In this document: piece after piece, positions 1-8,886 of the stretch | How the letters are laid out: every line of letters begins with the position of its first letter | Position numbering within the stretch: position 1 is the first letter of the stretch | Source of the DNA: Pseudoselenomonas ruminantium | GTDB lineage: Bacteria; Bacillota; Negativicutes; Selenomonadales; Selenomonadaceae | Length of the DNA: 64,000 nucleotides | NCBI GenBank assembly: GCA_015058625.1 | Contig: SVCA01000002.1 | Span: forward strand, 365,195-429,194 | Direction of reading: 5' to 3' | Translations under genes and position numbers: made by a program | Notes under the pieces: model-generated | What the model was told of the DNA's origin: nothing | The model's input: the letters and a program-made list of their open reading frames with translations, nothing else | The model's database searches: none

Positions 1-75
1 GGGAAGTACAATCCGTCCATAGGTTTTTTTGTTGCAGTTCAGGGGAAGATTGCAACTGGAAAAGGAGGAATTTTT

Positions 76-1143
76 GTGAAGGTAAGAGTAACTGCGATTC
101 TTATGACCTTGGCAATGCTGCTGGTGGGGGTACAGTGTGCCTTTGCTGCGCAGGCAAAGCCGAACATCAAGATTCTGGCAACCGGCGGAACGATTGCCGG
201 CAGTGCGGCATCCGACACGGCAACCACCGGCTATAAAGCTGGTGCTTTGGGCATTGATGTGCTCATTAATGCCGTTCCCGAAGTCAAAAATTATGCCAAT
301 GTATCCGGAGAACAGATTTGCAGCATCGACAGCAAGGATATGACCAATGATATCTGGCTCAAACTGGCCAAACGCTGCAACGAATTGCTGGCCCGCAGTG
401 ATGTAGACGGTATCGTCATCACCCACGGTACGGATACGCTGGAAGAAACGGCTTATTTCCTGAACCTCACGGTTAAGAGCAATAAGCCTGTGGTCATCAC
501 TGGCGCTATGCGTCCGGCTACGGCTATCAGCGCTGATGGCCCGATGAATCTTCTGAATGCTGTCCGCGTGGCTTCCAATAAGAAGTCTGCAGGCCGTGGC
601 GTACTGGTTGTACTCAACGACACCATCAACGGTGCCCGTGACGTGACCAAGACCAACACCACTTCCGTGGATACCTTCAAGGCTCCGGAACTCGGTGCTT
701 TCGGTTATGTGAATGATGGCGTTCCTGAATTTTATCGTGCAACCACTCGTCTGCACACCACCAAGAGCGAATTTGCTGTTGGCAACCTCACGAAACTTCC
801 CTATGTAAAGGTTATTTATGGCACGGCTAATGACGATGCTCTGTTCGTAGATGCAGCCATCAAAGGCGGCGTTAAGGGCATCATCTATGCCGGTACGGGC
901 AATGGTTCCGTACACAAAGATGCAGAAGCAGCCCTGGCAAAAGCTACGGCTGCAGGTATTGTTGTAGTTCGCAGTGCCCGTGTAGGCAACGGCTCCGTCA
1001 TTCCGGCTGAGCAGAGCTACATCAACTATCACTTCCTGGATGGCGATTCCCTGAATCCGCAGAAGGCTCGCATTCTTCTGCAGCTGGCCCTGACTAAAAC
1101 GAAGGACCTCAAGGCTATTCAGGAGATGTTCCACAAGTACTAA
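76..1143 (+). CDS. ansB: Type II (periplasmic) L-asparaginase
   Basis: Hydrolyses L-asparagine to aspartate and ammonia outside the cytoplasmic membrane. The 355-residue length is normal for the family. It opens with a Sec signal peptide (basic start, hydrophobic core, AFA|AQ-type cleavage near residue 24-25), then the N-terminal ATGGTIAG motif holding the catalytic threonine, and the second active-site motif HGTDTLEE near residue 115. The start is GTG, chosen because a strong AAAGGAGG ribosome site lies 8 bases upstream. It is a single-gene unit closed by a strong terminator at 1162. Family assignment is secure; relative preference for asparagine over glutamine cannot be read from sequence. 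Confidence 0.95.
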   Translation: MKVRVTAILMTLAMLLVGVQCAFAAQAKPNIKILATGGTIAGSAASDTATTGYKAGALGIDVLINAVPEVKNYANVSGEQICSIDSKDMTNDIWLKLAKRCNELLARSDVDGIVITHGTDTLEETAYFLNLTVKSNKPVVITGAMRPATAISADGPMNLLNAVRVASNKKSAGRGVLVVLNDTINGARDVTKTNTTSVDTFKAPELGAFGYVNDGVPEFYRATTRLHTTKSEFAVGNLTKLPYVKVIYGTANDDALFVDAAIKGGVKGIIYAGTGNGSVHKDAEAALAKATAAGIVVVRSARVGNGSVIPAEQSYINYHFLDGDSLNPQKARILLQLALTKTKDLKAIQEMFHKY

Positions 1144-1161
1144 AAAATTTGCTTCCCCAAT

Positions 1162-1211
1162 AAAGCAGGGGCGCGTAGTTACGTTTAGCAGCTACGCGCC
1201 CCTGTTGCTTT
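1162..1211 (+). terminator. Intrinsic terminator after ansB
   Basis: A nearly perfect inverted repeat of about 17 bp (arms containing GGGGCGCGTAG and CTACGCGCCCC) with A-rich and T-rich flanks follows the stop codon by about 20 bases. It probably works for ansB transcription; the flanking A/T runs are modest. Confidence 0.8.
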
Positions 1212-1307
1212 ATATCAGTGCAGGCTGAATCCTTCAGCTGCAACGCCGTTGATGAACATGAATTACAAAAATTTTATTTTGTAAGAGAAGTTGAAAACGG
1301 CTTAGAC

Positions 1308-1336
1308 TTGACAAATTCGTGGATAACTACTATAAT
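1308..1336 (+). promoter_or_regulatory. Consensus sigma-70 promoter of tRNA-Leu
   Basis: TTGACA at 1308-1313 and TATAAT at 1331-1336 are separated by exactly 17 bases, and the tRNA begins 30 bases after the -10 box. Both hexamers are perfect consensus, as expected for a stable RNA gene. Confidence 0.9.
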
Positions 1337-1366
1337 AAATGCCGTTATCTACAATTGTAGAATACT

Positions 1367-1451
1367 GCGGATGTGGCGGAACTGGCAGACGCGCTGGATT
1401 TAGGATCCAGTGCCGCAAGGCGTATGGGTTCGACCCCCTTCATCCGCACCA
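1367..1451 (+). tRNA. tRNA-Leu, anticodon UAG
   Basis: The acceptor stem GCGGATG pairs with CATCCGC; the 3' CCA is encoded. The anticodon stem CTGGA/TCCAG encloses the loop TTTAGGA, giving anticodon TAG (reads CUA/CUN leucine codons). A class II long variable arm (GCCGCAAGGC) confirms leucine. The T arm has GGTTCGACCCC. Length 85 including CCA. Confidence 0.96.
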
Positions 1452-1463
1452 AAGGAATATCAG

Positions 1464-1491
1464 GCGGTAGCTTTCGGGCTATCGCTTTTTT
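1464..1491 (+). terminator. Intrinsic terminator after tRNA-Leu
   Basis: GCGGTAG pairs with CTATCGC around a short loop (one G-T pair) and is followed by six T residues. Confidence 0.88.
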
Positions 1492-1510
1492 GTTACAATT
1501 ATTTCGCGTA

Positions 1511-1539
1511 TTGACTTATTGTCTGCTATCGGTTACAAT
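1511..1539 (+). promoter_or_regulatory. Probable glmS promoter
   Basis: TTGACT at 1511 and TACAAT at 1534 have 17-base spacing. The predicted start near 1546 would place a leader of roughly 90 bases before the ribozyme cleavage site. Confidence 0.7.
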
Positions 1540-1632
1540 AAGCAAGTGCTTTGTTAAGAAAAGCACAAAGTAAGAAGAAATCCAGAGTGAATAATCCTGT
1601 TGTTCTGGTGTAGTAAAAGGACGTAAGTTCTA

Positions 1633-1950
1633 GCGCAAGTTCTTGGAAGTGGAGCGAATGCTTTCAAGAAGACGAGGAGAAGGTTGTCGAGGAGGAGTCA
1701 GAAGATAATCGGTTGGACATAATGCGTAGGATAAATTTGCATAGACAAGGCAGAGGAAGGAGGCATAGCTGCGCTATGTCGACTGACGATAACGCAGTAT
1801 ATGCGAATTTAGACAAGCAGGATGTTCAACAGATTATCGGATGACTCCGTGGTCAGCGGATGCCTTCCGGCTTGCTCGGCCGATAAATGCAAACGAAAGT
1901 CCTGTCGTGAGGCGGGAAACAAGGATGCAGGGAGCGCAGCAGGATAGTAC
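1633..1950 (+). ncRNA. glmS ribozyme (glucosamine-6-phosphate riboswitch), expanded form
   Basis: This is the self-cleaving leader that uses glucosamine-6-phosphate as cofactor and lowers glmS mRNA. Conserved pieces are seen in order: TA|GCGC at 1631-1636 (predicted cleavage between 1632 and 1633), a P2 helix TTCTTG/CAAGAA, the core GACGAGGAGAAGGTTGTCGA near 1669-1688, and the invariant GCGGATGCC followed by TTCCGG near 1857. The core halves are separated by about 165 bases that fold on themselves (GGAGTCA/TGACTCC, GATAATC/GATTATC, AAATTTGCATA/TATGCGAATTT), where Bacillus subtilis has only a few bases. Location immediately before glmS supports the call. Exact 3' limit is uncertain. Confidence 0.9.
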
Positions 1951-1971
1951 AATTTCATAGGAGGTACTATT

Positions 1972-3801
1972 ATGTGTGGTATCGTAGGTTATGTCGGTGA
2001 CAAAGAGGCAGCTAGCTTCCTGCTTGAAGGTCTGGCTAAGCTGGAGTATCGTGGTTATGACTCGGCAGGTATCGCTGTCTTCGACGGAGCGAAAATCGGC
2101 GTGGAAAAGAGTGTAGGCAGACTTGCCGCACTCCGTGACAAGCTGAAAGGTCATGAGCTCAAGGGCACGATGGGTATCGGTCATACCCGTTGGGCAACGC
2201 ATGGCCGTCCGTCTGATGTGAACTCCCATCCCCATACGGATTGCTCCGGGGATTTCGTGGTGGTACACAACGGCATCATCGAAAACTACCTGACTTTGAA
2301 GGAAGAACTCATCGAAAATGGTCATTCCTTCAAGTCCGAAACGGATACGGAAGTAGTAGCCCACTTAATCGAAGAAGTCTACAATGGTGACTTTGTGGCT
2401 TCTGTCCGTGAAGTTCTGCGCCGCGTGGAAGGTTCTTACTCGCTCGTATTTATGAGCAGCAAGCACCCTGGTACGCTGATTGCAACCAAGCAGGATAACC
2501 CGCTGGTTATCGGCGTAGGCGAAGGCGAAAACTTCATCGCTTCCGATATTCCTGCTATCATTCAGCGCACCCGCCGCACTTACATCCTGAACGATGGTGA
2601 ACTGGCTGTTATCACGAAGGACAGCATCAAGATTTCCAACCGTCAGGGCGAGCCTGTGACCAAGAAGATTTTCGAGGTTAACTGGAATGCTGAAGCTGCG
2701 GAAAAGGGCGGCTATGAGCACTTCATGCTCAAGGAAATCCATGAACAGCCGAAGGCTGTCCGTGACACCATGAGCCAGCGTATCGCTAAAGACGGCAAGA
2801 CCATTGTGATGGACGAGTTGAAATGGGATGCTGATTATCTCAATTCCTTTAACAAGATTTATATCGTAGCCTGCGGCACGGCTTATCATGCCGGCATGGT
2901 GGGCAAATACTATATCGAAAAACTGGCGCGTACGGTTGTAGAAGTGGACGTTGCTTCTGAATTCCGTTATCGTGAGCCGATTGTGGATGAAAACACGCTG
3001 TTCATTGCCGTTTCCCAGTCCGGTGAAACCAGTGATACGCTGGCAGCCATGAAAGAATCCAAGCGGCTTGGCGCCAAGACGTTGGCCATCACCAACGTGG
3101 TTGGTTCGTCCATCGCCCGTGAAGCTGATCAGGTGCTCTACACCTGGGCTGGCCCGGAAATTGCCGTGGCTTCCACGAAGGCTTACACAACCCAGATTGT
3201 ACTGTTCTTCATGCTGGCGCTCTACATGGCGGAAATCAAGAAGACGGTTGCACCGGAACGCATTGCTGAACTTATCGGTCAGTTGCAGAAGATTCCGGCA
3301 CAGATCAGCGAAACGCTGTCTGATGTGGAACCCTTGAAGACCTTTGCAAAGCGCTATGGCTTCAATGATGATGTGTTCTACATTGGCCGCGGTCTGGACT
3401 ACCATGTGGCTTTGGAAGGCTCCTTGAAACTCAAGGAAATCTCCTATATCCATGCCGAAGCTTATGCAGCCGGTGAACTCAAGCACGGCACGCTGGCTCT
3501 GATTGTGGAAGGCGTTCCCGTTATCGCTCTGGCTACGCAGAAGAGCGTTTACGAGAAGACCCTGTCCAACATCAAGGAAGTCAAGGCGCGTGACGCCGTT
3601 GTTATCGGTATCGCTACCGAAAGCGATGAGGAACTGGAAAAATATGTTGACCATGTGATGAAGGTTCCTGAAACGGACGAACTCGTTATTCCGATTTTGA
3701 CCGTTGTTCCTTTGCAGCTCCTGGCATACTATGCCGCTATCACTCGTGGCTGCGATGTGGATAAACCGCGTAACTTGGCTAAGTCCGTAACAGTTGAATA
3801 A
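1972..3801 (+). CDS. glmS: Glutamine--fructose-6-phosphate aminotransferase (isomerizing)
   Basis: Makes glucosamine-6-phosphate from fructose-6-phosphate and glutamine, the entry step to UDP-GlcNAc for peptidoglycan and lipopolysaccharide. The N-terminal glutaminase domain starts with MCGIVGYVG, so Cys2 becomes the N-terminal nucleophile after Met removal. Two SIS sugar-isomerase domains follow (about residues 285-420 and 455-595; SQSGETSDT is the phosphosugar loop), and the C-terminus ends in KSVTVE as in the family. 609 residues is the standard length. The start has GGAGG 8 bases upstream. It is controlled by the ribozyme just before it and is monocistronic. Confidence 0.98.
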   Translation: MCGIVGYVGDKEAASFLLEGLAKLEYRGYDSAGIAVFDGAKIGVEKSVGRLAALRDKLKGHELKGTMGIGHTRWATHGRPSDVNSHPHTDCSGDFVVVHNGIIENYLTLKEELIENGHSFKSETDTEVVAHLIEEVYNGDFVASVREVLRRVEGSYSLVFMSSKHPGTLIATKQDNPLVIGVGEGENFIASDIPAIIQRTRRTYILNDGELAVITKDSIKISNRQGEPVTKKIFEVNWNAEAAEKGGYEHFMLKEIHEQPKAVRDTMSQRIAKDGKTIVMDELKWDADYLNSFNKIYIVACGTAYHAGMVGKYYIEKLARTVVEVDVASEFRYREPIVDENTLFIAVSQSGETSDTLAAMKESKRLGAKTLAITNVVGSSIAREADQVLYTWAGPEIAVASTKAYTTQIVLFFMLALYMAEIKKTVAPERIAELIGQLQKIPAQISETLSDVEPLKTFAKRYGFNDDVFYIGRGLDYHVALEGSLKLKEISYIHAEAYAAGELKHGTLALIVEGVPVIALATQKSVYEKTLSNIKEVKARDAVVIGIATESDEELEKYVDHVMKVPETDELVIPILTVVPLQLLAYYAAITRGCDVDKPRNLAKSVTVE

Positions 3802-3817
3802 TTCGTTCTGCAATAGT

Positions 3818-3858
3818 AAGAGGATGTGCAATAAAAATGCGCGTCCTCTTATTTTTTT
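3818..3858 (+). terminator. Intrinsic terminator after glmS
   Basis: AAGAGGATG and CGTCCTCTT pair (one G-T pair) across a 15-base loop and are followed by a run of T residues. Confidence 0.88.
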
Positions 3859-3957
3859 CTTAGTATTTTTGCAGGATTCGTGATAAAATATACTTCGGCG
3901 CCTTTTTGGGCGGTATGCCCTCTGGGGCAAATATCTCTGGAAGAAAAGGGACGATAA

Positions 3958-5028
3958 ATGGAAAAAGAACTTTTGCGTCTTGAACGTGTCAACAAAAGCT
4001 ATGATGGTCGGCAGATTCTTGAAGACCTGGATTTAACCATTCACGAGAATGAATTTGTGACCCTTTTGGGCCCGTCTGGTTGTGGTAAGACCACCATCCT
4101 GCGGCTGATTGGCGGGTTTGAAACCCCGGACAGCGGCAAAATCTGGTTTGATGGGCAGGATATTACCCATTTGCAGCCAGAGAAACGGCAGGTCAATACG
4201 GTGTTTCAGAAGTATTCCCTGTTTTCCCATATGGATGTGGCGGAAAACATTGCCTTCGGCCTGAAACTCAAGGGGAAAAGCGCAAGTTACATTCGCGATA
4301 AGATAAAATATGCCTTGAAGCTCGTGAACCTCGACGGCTATGAACATGCCCGGGTTACGCAGATGTCCGGCGGTCAGCAGCAGCGCATTGCCATTGCCCG
4401 TGCAATAGTCAATGAACCGAAGGTTCTGCTGTTGGACGAACCCCTGTCGGCTCTTGACCTCAAGCTGCGCCAAAACATGCAGCGGGAACTGGTAAAGATT
4501 AAACGGGAGCTGGGGATTACTTTCGTTTTTGTCACCCATGACCAGGAAGAAGCGCTGTCCATGTCGGATACCGTAGTGGTTATGAATCAGGGTTGGATTC
4601 AGCAGATTGGTACGCCTGAGAACGTGTACAATGAGCCGGAAAATGCCTTTGTCGCTGACTTTATCGGTGACAGCAATATCATTGACGGCATTATGGTGCG
4701 GGACAAGCTCGTACACCTTTTGGGCAAGGATATTCCCTGCATCAACACGGGCTTTGGCGAAAATGTTCCCGTAGATGTGCAGATTCGTCCGGAGGATATT
4801 CAGATTTGTGCGCCCGAGGATGGACAGTTCACCGGCCGAATCAAGCAGGTGGTCTTTAAGGGCACGGTGTATGACATCACCATTGAAGCCGGCGGCTTTG
4901 AATGGCTGGTGCAGACCATTACGGGCCATGAGCAGGGCAAAGAGGTGGGCATTAAACTTGCCGCTTCCAACATTCAGATTATGGCGAAGCCCGAATCGGA
5001 AGACGAGGAGGCGGTGAGCGATGAATGA
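3958..5028 (+). CDS. potA: Spermidine/putrescine ABC transporter, ATP-binding subunit
   Basis: Energises polyamine uptake. The 356-residue protein has Walker A GPSGCGKTT (about residue 38), the Q-loop, ABC signature MSGGQQQR, Walker B VLLLDEPLSALD, the H-loop histidine in FVTHDQEEA, and a C-terminal TOBE-type domain from about residue 280 that is typical of PotA/MalK-like subunits. It overlaps potB by 8 bases and begins a four-gene potABCD operon. Selenomonads are known to attach cadaverine or putrescine to peptidoglycan, so polyamine import has a plausible special role here; that link is inference. Confidence 0.95.
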   Translation: MEKELLRLERVNKSYDGRQILEDLDLTIHENEFVTLLGPSGCGKTTILRLIGGFETPDSGKIWFDGQDITHLQPEKRQVNTVFQKYSLFSHMDVAENIAFGLKLKGKSASYIRDKIKYALKLVNLDGYEHARVTQMSGGQQQRIAIARAIVNEPKVLLLDEPLSALDLKLRQNMQRELVKIKRELGITFVFVTHDQEEALSMSDTVVVMNQGWIQQIGTPENVYNEPENAFVADFIGDSNIIDGIMVRDKLVHLLGKDIPCINTGFGENVPVDVQIRPEDIQICAPEDGQFTGRIKQVVFKGTVYDITIEAGGFEWLVQTITGHEQGKEVGIKLAASNIQIMAKPESEDEEAVSDE

Positions 5029-5860
5029 ACGCCTTTCCAGCCAGCGCTTCTTAGCCCTGCCCTTCGGGATTTGGGCAACGCTCTTTATCGTACTGCCCTT
5101 GTTCTTTGTTCTTTGGAACGGCTTGAAGGACGTAGAGAATGGGGGCTTTACTCTGGTGCATCTGCAGACGGTGCTCCAGTGGGAATATTTGAAGGCTCTG
5201 GGGCTGTCTGTGGAGCTTGCCTTAATCAGCACCTTTATCTGTCTCGTACTGGCCTATCCGTTGTGTTTGATTTTAAGAGAGCGCAAGGAAAGCCGGGGGC
5301 TGTTGGTCTTTGTGCTGTTCCTGCTTCCGCTTTGGATGAACTCGCTGCTTACAACCATGGCCTGGCAGACCATCTTGGAAAAGCATGGTCTTATCAATAT
5401 GTTCCTGCAGTCCGTGGGCTTGCCGGAAGTGCATATCATCAATACGCCGCTGGCCATCATTATCGGCATGGTCTATAATTTCCTGCCCTATATGGTGCTG
5501 CCTCTCTATGTGGCGATTAACCGCATTGACAGCAGTATTATCGAAGCGGCCAGAGATTTGGGTGCCAATCCCTATCAGACTTTTCGGCGAGTGCTTTTGC
5601 CACTGTCCATGCCAGGTATTGTCAGCGGTTCCACCATGGTCTTTATCCCTGCGCTGACCACTTTCGTTATCAGTGCCCTCTTAGGCGGTAACAAGGTGCT
5701 GCTCGTGGGTAATATCATCGAACAGGAATTCACGGCGGCCTATGACTGGCAGCTTGGCAGTGCCCTGTCCATGGTGCTCATGGTCTTTATCATCCTGAAC
5801 ATCCTGCTGGAAGCCTTTACGGATAATGGCGAGCAGGCGAAGAAAGGAGTAAGGCCATAA
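5021..5860 (+). CDS. potB: Spermidine/putrescine ABC transporter permease PotB
   Basis: Inner-membrane permease of 279 residues with about six hydrophobic segments. The cytoplasmic EAA-loop sequence EAARDLGANPYQTFRRVLLP, which docks on PotA, lies near residue 185. The start ATG overlaps the end of potA, and the stop overlaps the start of potC by one base, so the genes are translationally coupled. Family and operon order both support PotB over other binding-protein permeases. Confidence 0.94.
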   Translation: MNERLSSQRFLALPFGIWATLFIVLPLFFVLWNGLKDVENGGFTLVHLQTVLQWEYLKALGLSVELALISTFICLVLAYPLCLILRERKESRGLLVFVLFLLPLWMNSLLTTMAWQTILEKHGLINMFLQSVGLPEVHIINTPLAIIIGMVYNFLPYMVLPLYVAINRIDSSIIEAARDLGANPYQTFRRVLLPLSMPGIVSGSTMVFIPALTTFVISALLGGNKVLLVGNIIEQEFTAAYDWQLGSALSMVLMVFIILNILLEAFTDNGEQAKKGVRP

Positions 5861-6660
5861 TGCAGAAAATCAAGACTACCTATCTGGCCTTCATTGTGGC
5901 TTTCCTCTATGCGCCCATCGTGGTGCTCATTGCCCAGTCCTTCAATGCCAGCCGTTATCGCGGCCAGTGGACGGGCTTTACCTGGGAATGGTATGAGAAA
6001 CTTATCGAAAGCGAAGATATCATCAACGCTTTTTCCAATACGTTGACCATCGGTGTGACCTCGGCAATTTTGGCCACTTTGCTGGCTTTGGTGACTGCTT
6101 TGGGCATGCGGCAGATGGGACGGCAGAGCCGGATGCTCCTGCGGGGGCTGGCCAATGTGCCCCTGCTCAATGCCGATATCGTGACGGGCATCTCGCTGAT
6201 GCTGCTCTTTTTGGGACTCGGTCTGAAGCTTGGCTATGACACGATTTTGCTGGCCCATATCGTCATCAGCCTGCCCTATGCCATGCTCTGCATCCTGCCG
6301 CAGGTACTGACTATGGAAAATGTCTGGTACGAGGCGGCCCGGGATTTGGGCGCTACGCCCTTTCAGGCTTTCCGCAAAGTCATTTTGCCGGAACTGATGC
6401 CGGGCATCGTGGCGGCGTTCCTGCTGTCCTTTGCCATGAGTGCGGATGATTTTATCGTGACGTACTTCACCAAGGGCGCGGGCATTGAAACCCTGACCAC
6501 GGAAATTTATTCGGAGCTCAAACTGGGCGTCCATCCTGAGATGTATGCGTTGTCCACGCTGTTCTTCTGCGGCGTGCTGGTCTTTGCGGCTCTCCTGATG
6601 CTCAATTACAAGGTGATTAGCCGTTACCGGGCAGCAGAAAGAAGGGGGCAGGAAGCATGA
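5860..6660 (+). CDS. potC: Spermidine/putrescine ABC transporter permease PotC
   Basis: Second permease subunit, 266 residues, with six predicted membrane segments and an EAA loop reading EAARDLGATPFQAFRKVILP near residue 158. It pairs with PotB to form the translocation channel. It starts on the base shared with the potB stop codon and ends in a 4-base ATGA overlap with potD. The final transmembrane segment is followed by a basic tail. Confidence 0.94.
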   Translation: MQKIKTTYLAFIVAFLYAPIVVLIAQSFNASRYRGQWTGFTWEWYEKLIESEDIINAFSNTLTIGVTSAILATLLALVTALGMRQMGRQSRMLLRGLANVPLLNADIVTGISLMLLFLGLGLKLGYDTILLAHIVISLPYAMLCILPQVLTMENVWYEAARDLGATPFQAFRKVILPELMPGIVAAFLLSFAMSADDFIVTYFTKGAGIETLTTEIYSELKLGVHPEMYALSTLFFCGVLVFAALLMLNYKVISRYRAAERRGQEA

Positions 6661-7745
6661 AGAAATGGAAAATGTATGGCCGCTCCCTGCTGCTGACTTT
6701 GCTTGTGTTATGTACCTTCCTGCTGTCCGGCTGCGATATGTTTGCTGAGGAGGAGGAAGAGGGGGCGGACGTGCTCTACGTCTACAGCTGGGGCGATTAC
6801 CTCAGCGAGGACGTCATCAAACAGTTTGAGGAAGAAACCGGCATTAAGGTGGTGCTCGACGAATACGACACCAACGAGAGCATGTATCCCCGCATTGCCG
6901 AAGGCGCAGAGGCTTATGATGTGCTCTGTCCTTCCGACTACATGATTAACAAGCTGATTCATAATGATTTGCTGCAGCCGCTGGACTTTGCACAGCTGCC
7001 CAATGCCCGGAAAAATATCGGCCAGGATTTCTTTGACCAGTCTAAGGCCTTTGATAAGGAAGGGAAGTACACTGTTCCTTATTGCTGGGGCACCGTGGGC
7101 ATTATGTACAATATCGAAAAGGTCAAAGAACCTGTGGACAGCTGGAAAATCCTCTGGGATGAAAAGTATAAGGATAACATCCTCATGCAGGATTCTGCCC
7201 GAGATGCCATTATGATTCCCTTGAAGATTCTAGGCTATTCCATGAATACCGTAAATGAGACGGAACTCAAAGCCGCCCGCGATATGCTGATTCAGCAGAA
7301 ACCGTTGGTGCAGGCTTATGGCGTGGATGATATCCGCGATAAGTTGAGCTCTGGTGAAGCGGCGCTGGGCGTTATCTTTTCTGGTGAGGCCATCAATCTG
7401 ATGAAATCCAATCCGAACTTGCGTTTCCAACCGGCACCCAAGGAAGGCACCAATGTCTGGATAGATGGTTGGGTGATTCCCAAGAACGCCCGCCATGTGG
7501 AAAATGCGCACAAGTTCATTGATTTCCTCTGCCGCCCTGACATTGCGGCAGCCAACTTCGAGGAGCTTGGCTATTCCACGCCGAACACGGCGGTGCGGGA
7601 ACTGGTGGAAGAAGATTTGGGCGAATATGTGGACACGGTCTTCCCGCCGGAAAATGTCTACAAAGGCCAGGAATCCTACAGTTATCTGGGAGAAGCCCTC
7701 GATAAACTCTATACCAAACTTTGGCTGCAGGTAAAAGTTGAATAA
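6657..7745 (+). CDS. potD: Spermidine/putrescine-binding lipoprotein PotD
   Basis: Extracytoplasmic polyamine receptor of the PotABCD system. The 362-residue product has a lipoprotein signal (LLSGC lipobox at about residues 22-26) so it is anchored by a diacylglyceryl cysteine, then an acidic linker, then a type II periplasmic-binding fold beginning LYVYSWGDYLSEDVI, the conserved PotD/PotF opening. Acidic and tryptophan residues typical of polyamine cradles (for example WGTVG and WIDGW) are present. It overlaps potC by 4 bases and is followed by a strong terminator hairpin at 7755. Confidence 0.94.
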   Translation: MKKWKMYGRSLLLTLLVLCTFLLSGCDMFAEEEEEGADVLYVYSWGDYLSEDVIKQFEEETGIKVVLDEYDTNESMYPRIAEGAEAYDVLCPSDYMINKLIHNDLLQPLDFAQLPNARKNIGQDFFDQSKAFDKEGKYTVPYCWGTVGIMYNIEKVKEPVDSWKILWDEKYKDNILMQDSARDAIMIPLKILGYSMNTVNETELKAARDMLIQQKPLVQAYGVDDIRDKLSSGEAALGVIFSGEAINLMKSNPNLRFQPAPKEGTNVWIDGWVIPKNARHVENAHKFIDFLCRPDIAAANFEELGYSTPNTAVRELVEEDLGEYVDTVFPPENVYKGQESYSYLGEALDKLYTKLWLQVKVE

Positions 7746-7754
7746 TTAACAGGA

Positions 7755-7814
7755 AAAAACAGCTCCTTTGTGGAATAGTATGTAAGATGATATATTAGCA
7801 AAGGAGCTGTTTTT
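7755..7814 (+). terminator. Terminator whose 3' arm contains the next gene's ribosome site
   Basis: AAAAACAGCTCCTTTG and CAAAGGAGCTGTTTTT form a perfect 16-bp stem with T-run. The 3' arm includes AAAGGAG, which is the only good ribosome-binding site for the ATG at 7817, while the 5' arm is its exact complement. The 28-base loop is AT-rich and has a possible -10 (TATATT). The hairpin thus ends pot transcription and would hide the ribosome site in any read-through RNA. Confidence 0.85.
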
Positions 7815-7816
7815 CT

Positions 7817-8260
7817 ATGAATATCAAAGCAGAAGTTTTTAACAAGTATTTGAAAGAAAAAAAGATTGATGCCTTTCAGGTGGAAGAAGTAGCGGATGAT
7901 GCGCAGCATACGGTGGTCTATCGTTCCCATATCGTAATCGAAGGCCAGCAGCTGCCCACGCTGGTGCTGCTCGATGACAGCGTATTCTCCATGATTCGCG
8001 TGCAGATTTCTCCGAAAGCCCGCACGGAGGAAAATGAACTGGCTGTGCTGCGCATGGTCAGCGAGCAGAACATGAAGTACAAACCCTTCAAGCTCTATTT
8101 CGACCAGAACGGTTCTTTGATTCTCGACGTTTGCCTGCTGACTCCTGGCAAGGAAGAAAAAGATTTCCCCGAACTGGGTGACGAAGTCTATGGCATGTTT
8201 GATGTGCTGATTAAATTCCTCGAAGAAAACTATCGCAGCTGGATGAAGGAAATCTGGTAA
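7817..8260 (+). CDS. Small acidic cytoplasmic protein, YbjN-like
   Basis: 147 residues, no signal peptide, no membrane segment. The alternating strand/helix pattern and acidic character resemble YbjN/type III chaperone-like folds; the match is by general feel and no catalytic motif is visible. Ribosome site GGAG sits inside the 3' arm of the preceding terminator. The gene lies 14 bases before a flavin-binding reductase-like gene on the same strand, so the two are probably cotranscribed. Function is not known. Confidence 0.6.
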   Translation: MNIKAEVFNKYLKEKKIDAFQVEEVADDAQHTVVYRSHIVIEGQQLPTLVLLDDSVFSMIRVQISPKARTEENELAVLRMVSEQNMKYKPFKLYFDQNGSLILDVCLLTPGKEEKDFPELGDEVYGMFDVLIKFLEENYRSWMKEIW

Positions 8261-8274
8261 GAGGAGGCTGTAAA

Positions 8275-8829
8275 ATGAGTGTTGAATTTACCGGCAAACA
8301 GGCCTGCATTGCCCCGGAGGGTGTTTTTATCATTGGCACCTATGATGAGAATGGCGTGCCTAATGCCATGAATGCTGCCTGGGGTGCCCAGTCTGACTTT
8401 GATGAGATAACCCTGTTCCTGGCCAAGCATAAGACCACGGAAAACATCAAGCACAGCAAGGCATTTACCGTAGCTTTTGCCACGAAGGATACCGTGGAAA
8501 TTGCAGATTATTTCGGCGTGGAGACGGGCAATAAGGTCAATAAGATTGAAAAGGCAGGCTGCCACGTGCATAAGAGCAATCATGTCAATGCGCCGATTAT
8601 CGAAGAGTTCCCGGTGACATTGGAATGTGAATGTGTGAGCTACAGCGATGAAACGGGGATTTTGGTGGGGAAAATCGTTGCCCAACAGGCAGATGAAGCG
8701 GTGCTGACGGATGGCGTTGTGGATTATGACAAGCTTCAGCCCATCATCTTTGATATTGCCACGAAAACCTATCGGCTGGTCGGCCCTGTAGTCGGGAAAG
8801 CTTTCCATGATGGTTTGAAATTGAAATAA
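8275..8829 (+). CDS. Flavin reductase-like, FMN-binding split-barrel protein
   Basis: The 184-residue protein matches the flavin reductase / flavoredoxin split-barrel family, which binds FMN and passes electrons to partner proteins. Family features visible are the early GVFIIGTYDENGVPNAMNAAW strand-turn (residues about 15-36; phosphate/FMN contact), KHKTTENI near residue 51, and TVAFAT strand. A ribosome site AGAGGAGG precedes the ATG. It lies directly upstream of the sulfur-regulated operon at 8850 but is transcribed from before that promoter. Partner and physiological substrate cannot be told. Confidence 0.8.
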   Translation: MSVEFTGKQACIAPEGVFIIGTYDENGVPNAMNAAWGAQSDFDEITLFLAKHKTTENIKHSKAFTVAFATKDTVEIADYFGVETGNKVNKIEKAGCHVHKSNHVNAPIIEEFPVTLECECVSYSDETGILVGKIVAQQADEAVLTDGVVDYDKLQPIIFDIATKTYRLVGPVVGKAFHDGLKLK

Positions 8830-8843
8830 AGTAAATTTTATTT

Positions 8844-8880
8844 AGCCTATTGACATGATAGGCGTAATAGTGTAACATAA
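8844..8880 (+). promoter_or_regulatory. Sulfur-regulon promoter/operator, copy 1 (MAR operon)
   Basis: TTGACA 8850-8855, 17-base spacer, TAACAT 8873-8878. GCCTAT and ATAGGC form a perfect inverted repeat around the -35 box with 7 bases between arms. The spacer carries GGCGTAATAGTG, one base off the shared GGTGTAATAGTG. This is one of ten copies in the window (others at 25513, 29120, 29835, 37790, 41247, 45274, 47740, 51693, 61242). Confidence 0.85.
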
Positions 8881-8886
8881 GGTCAA

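Noticed and set aside
2365..3930. 521-residue minus-strand frame opposite glmS
   Set aside because: Lies fully antisense to a clear gene and has no recognisable domain; a codon-bias shadow.
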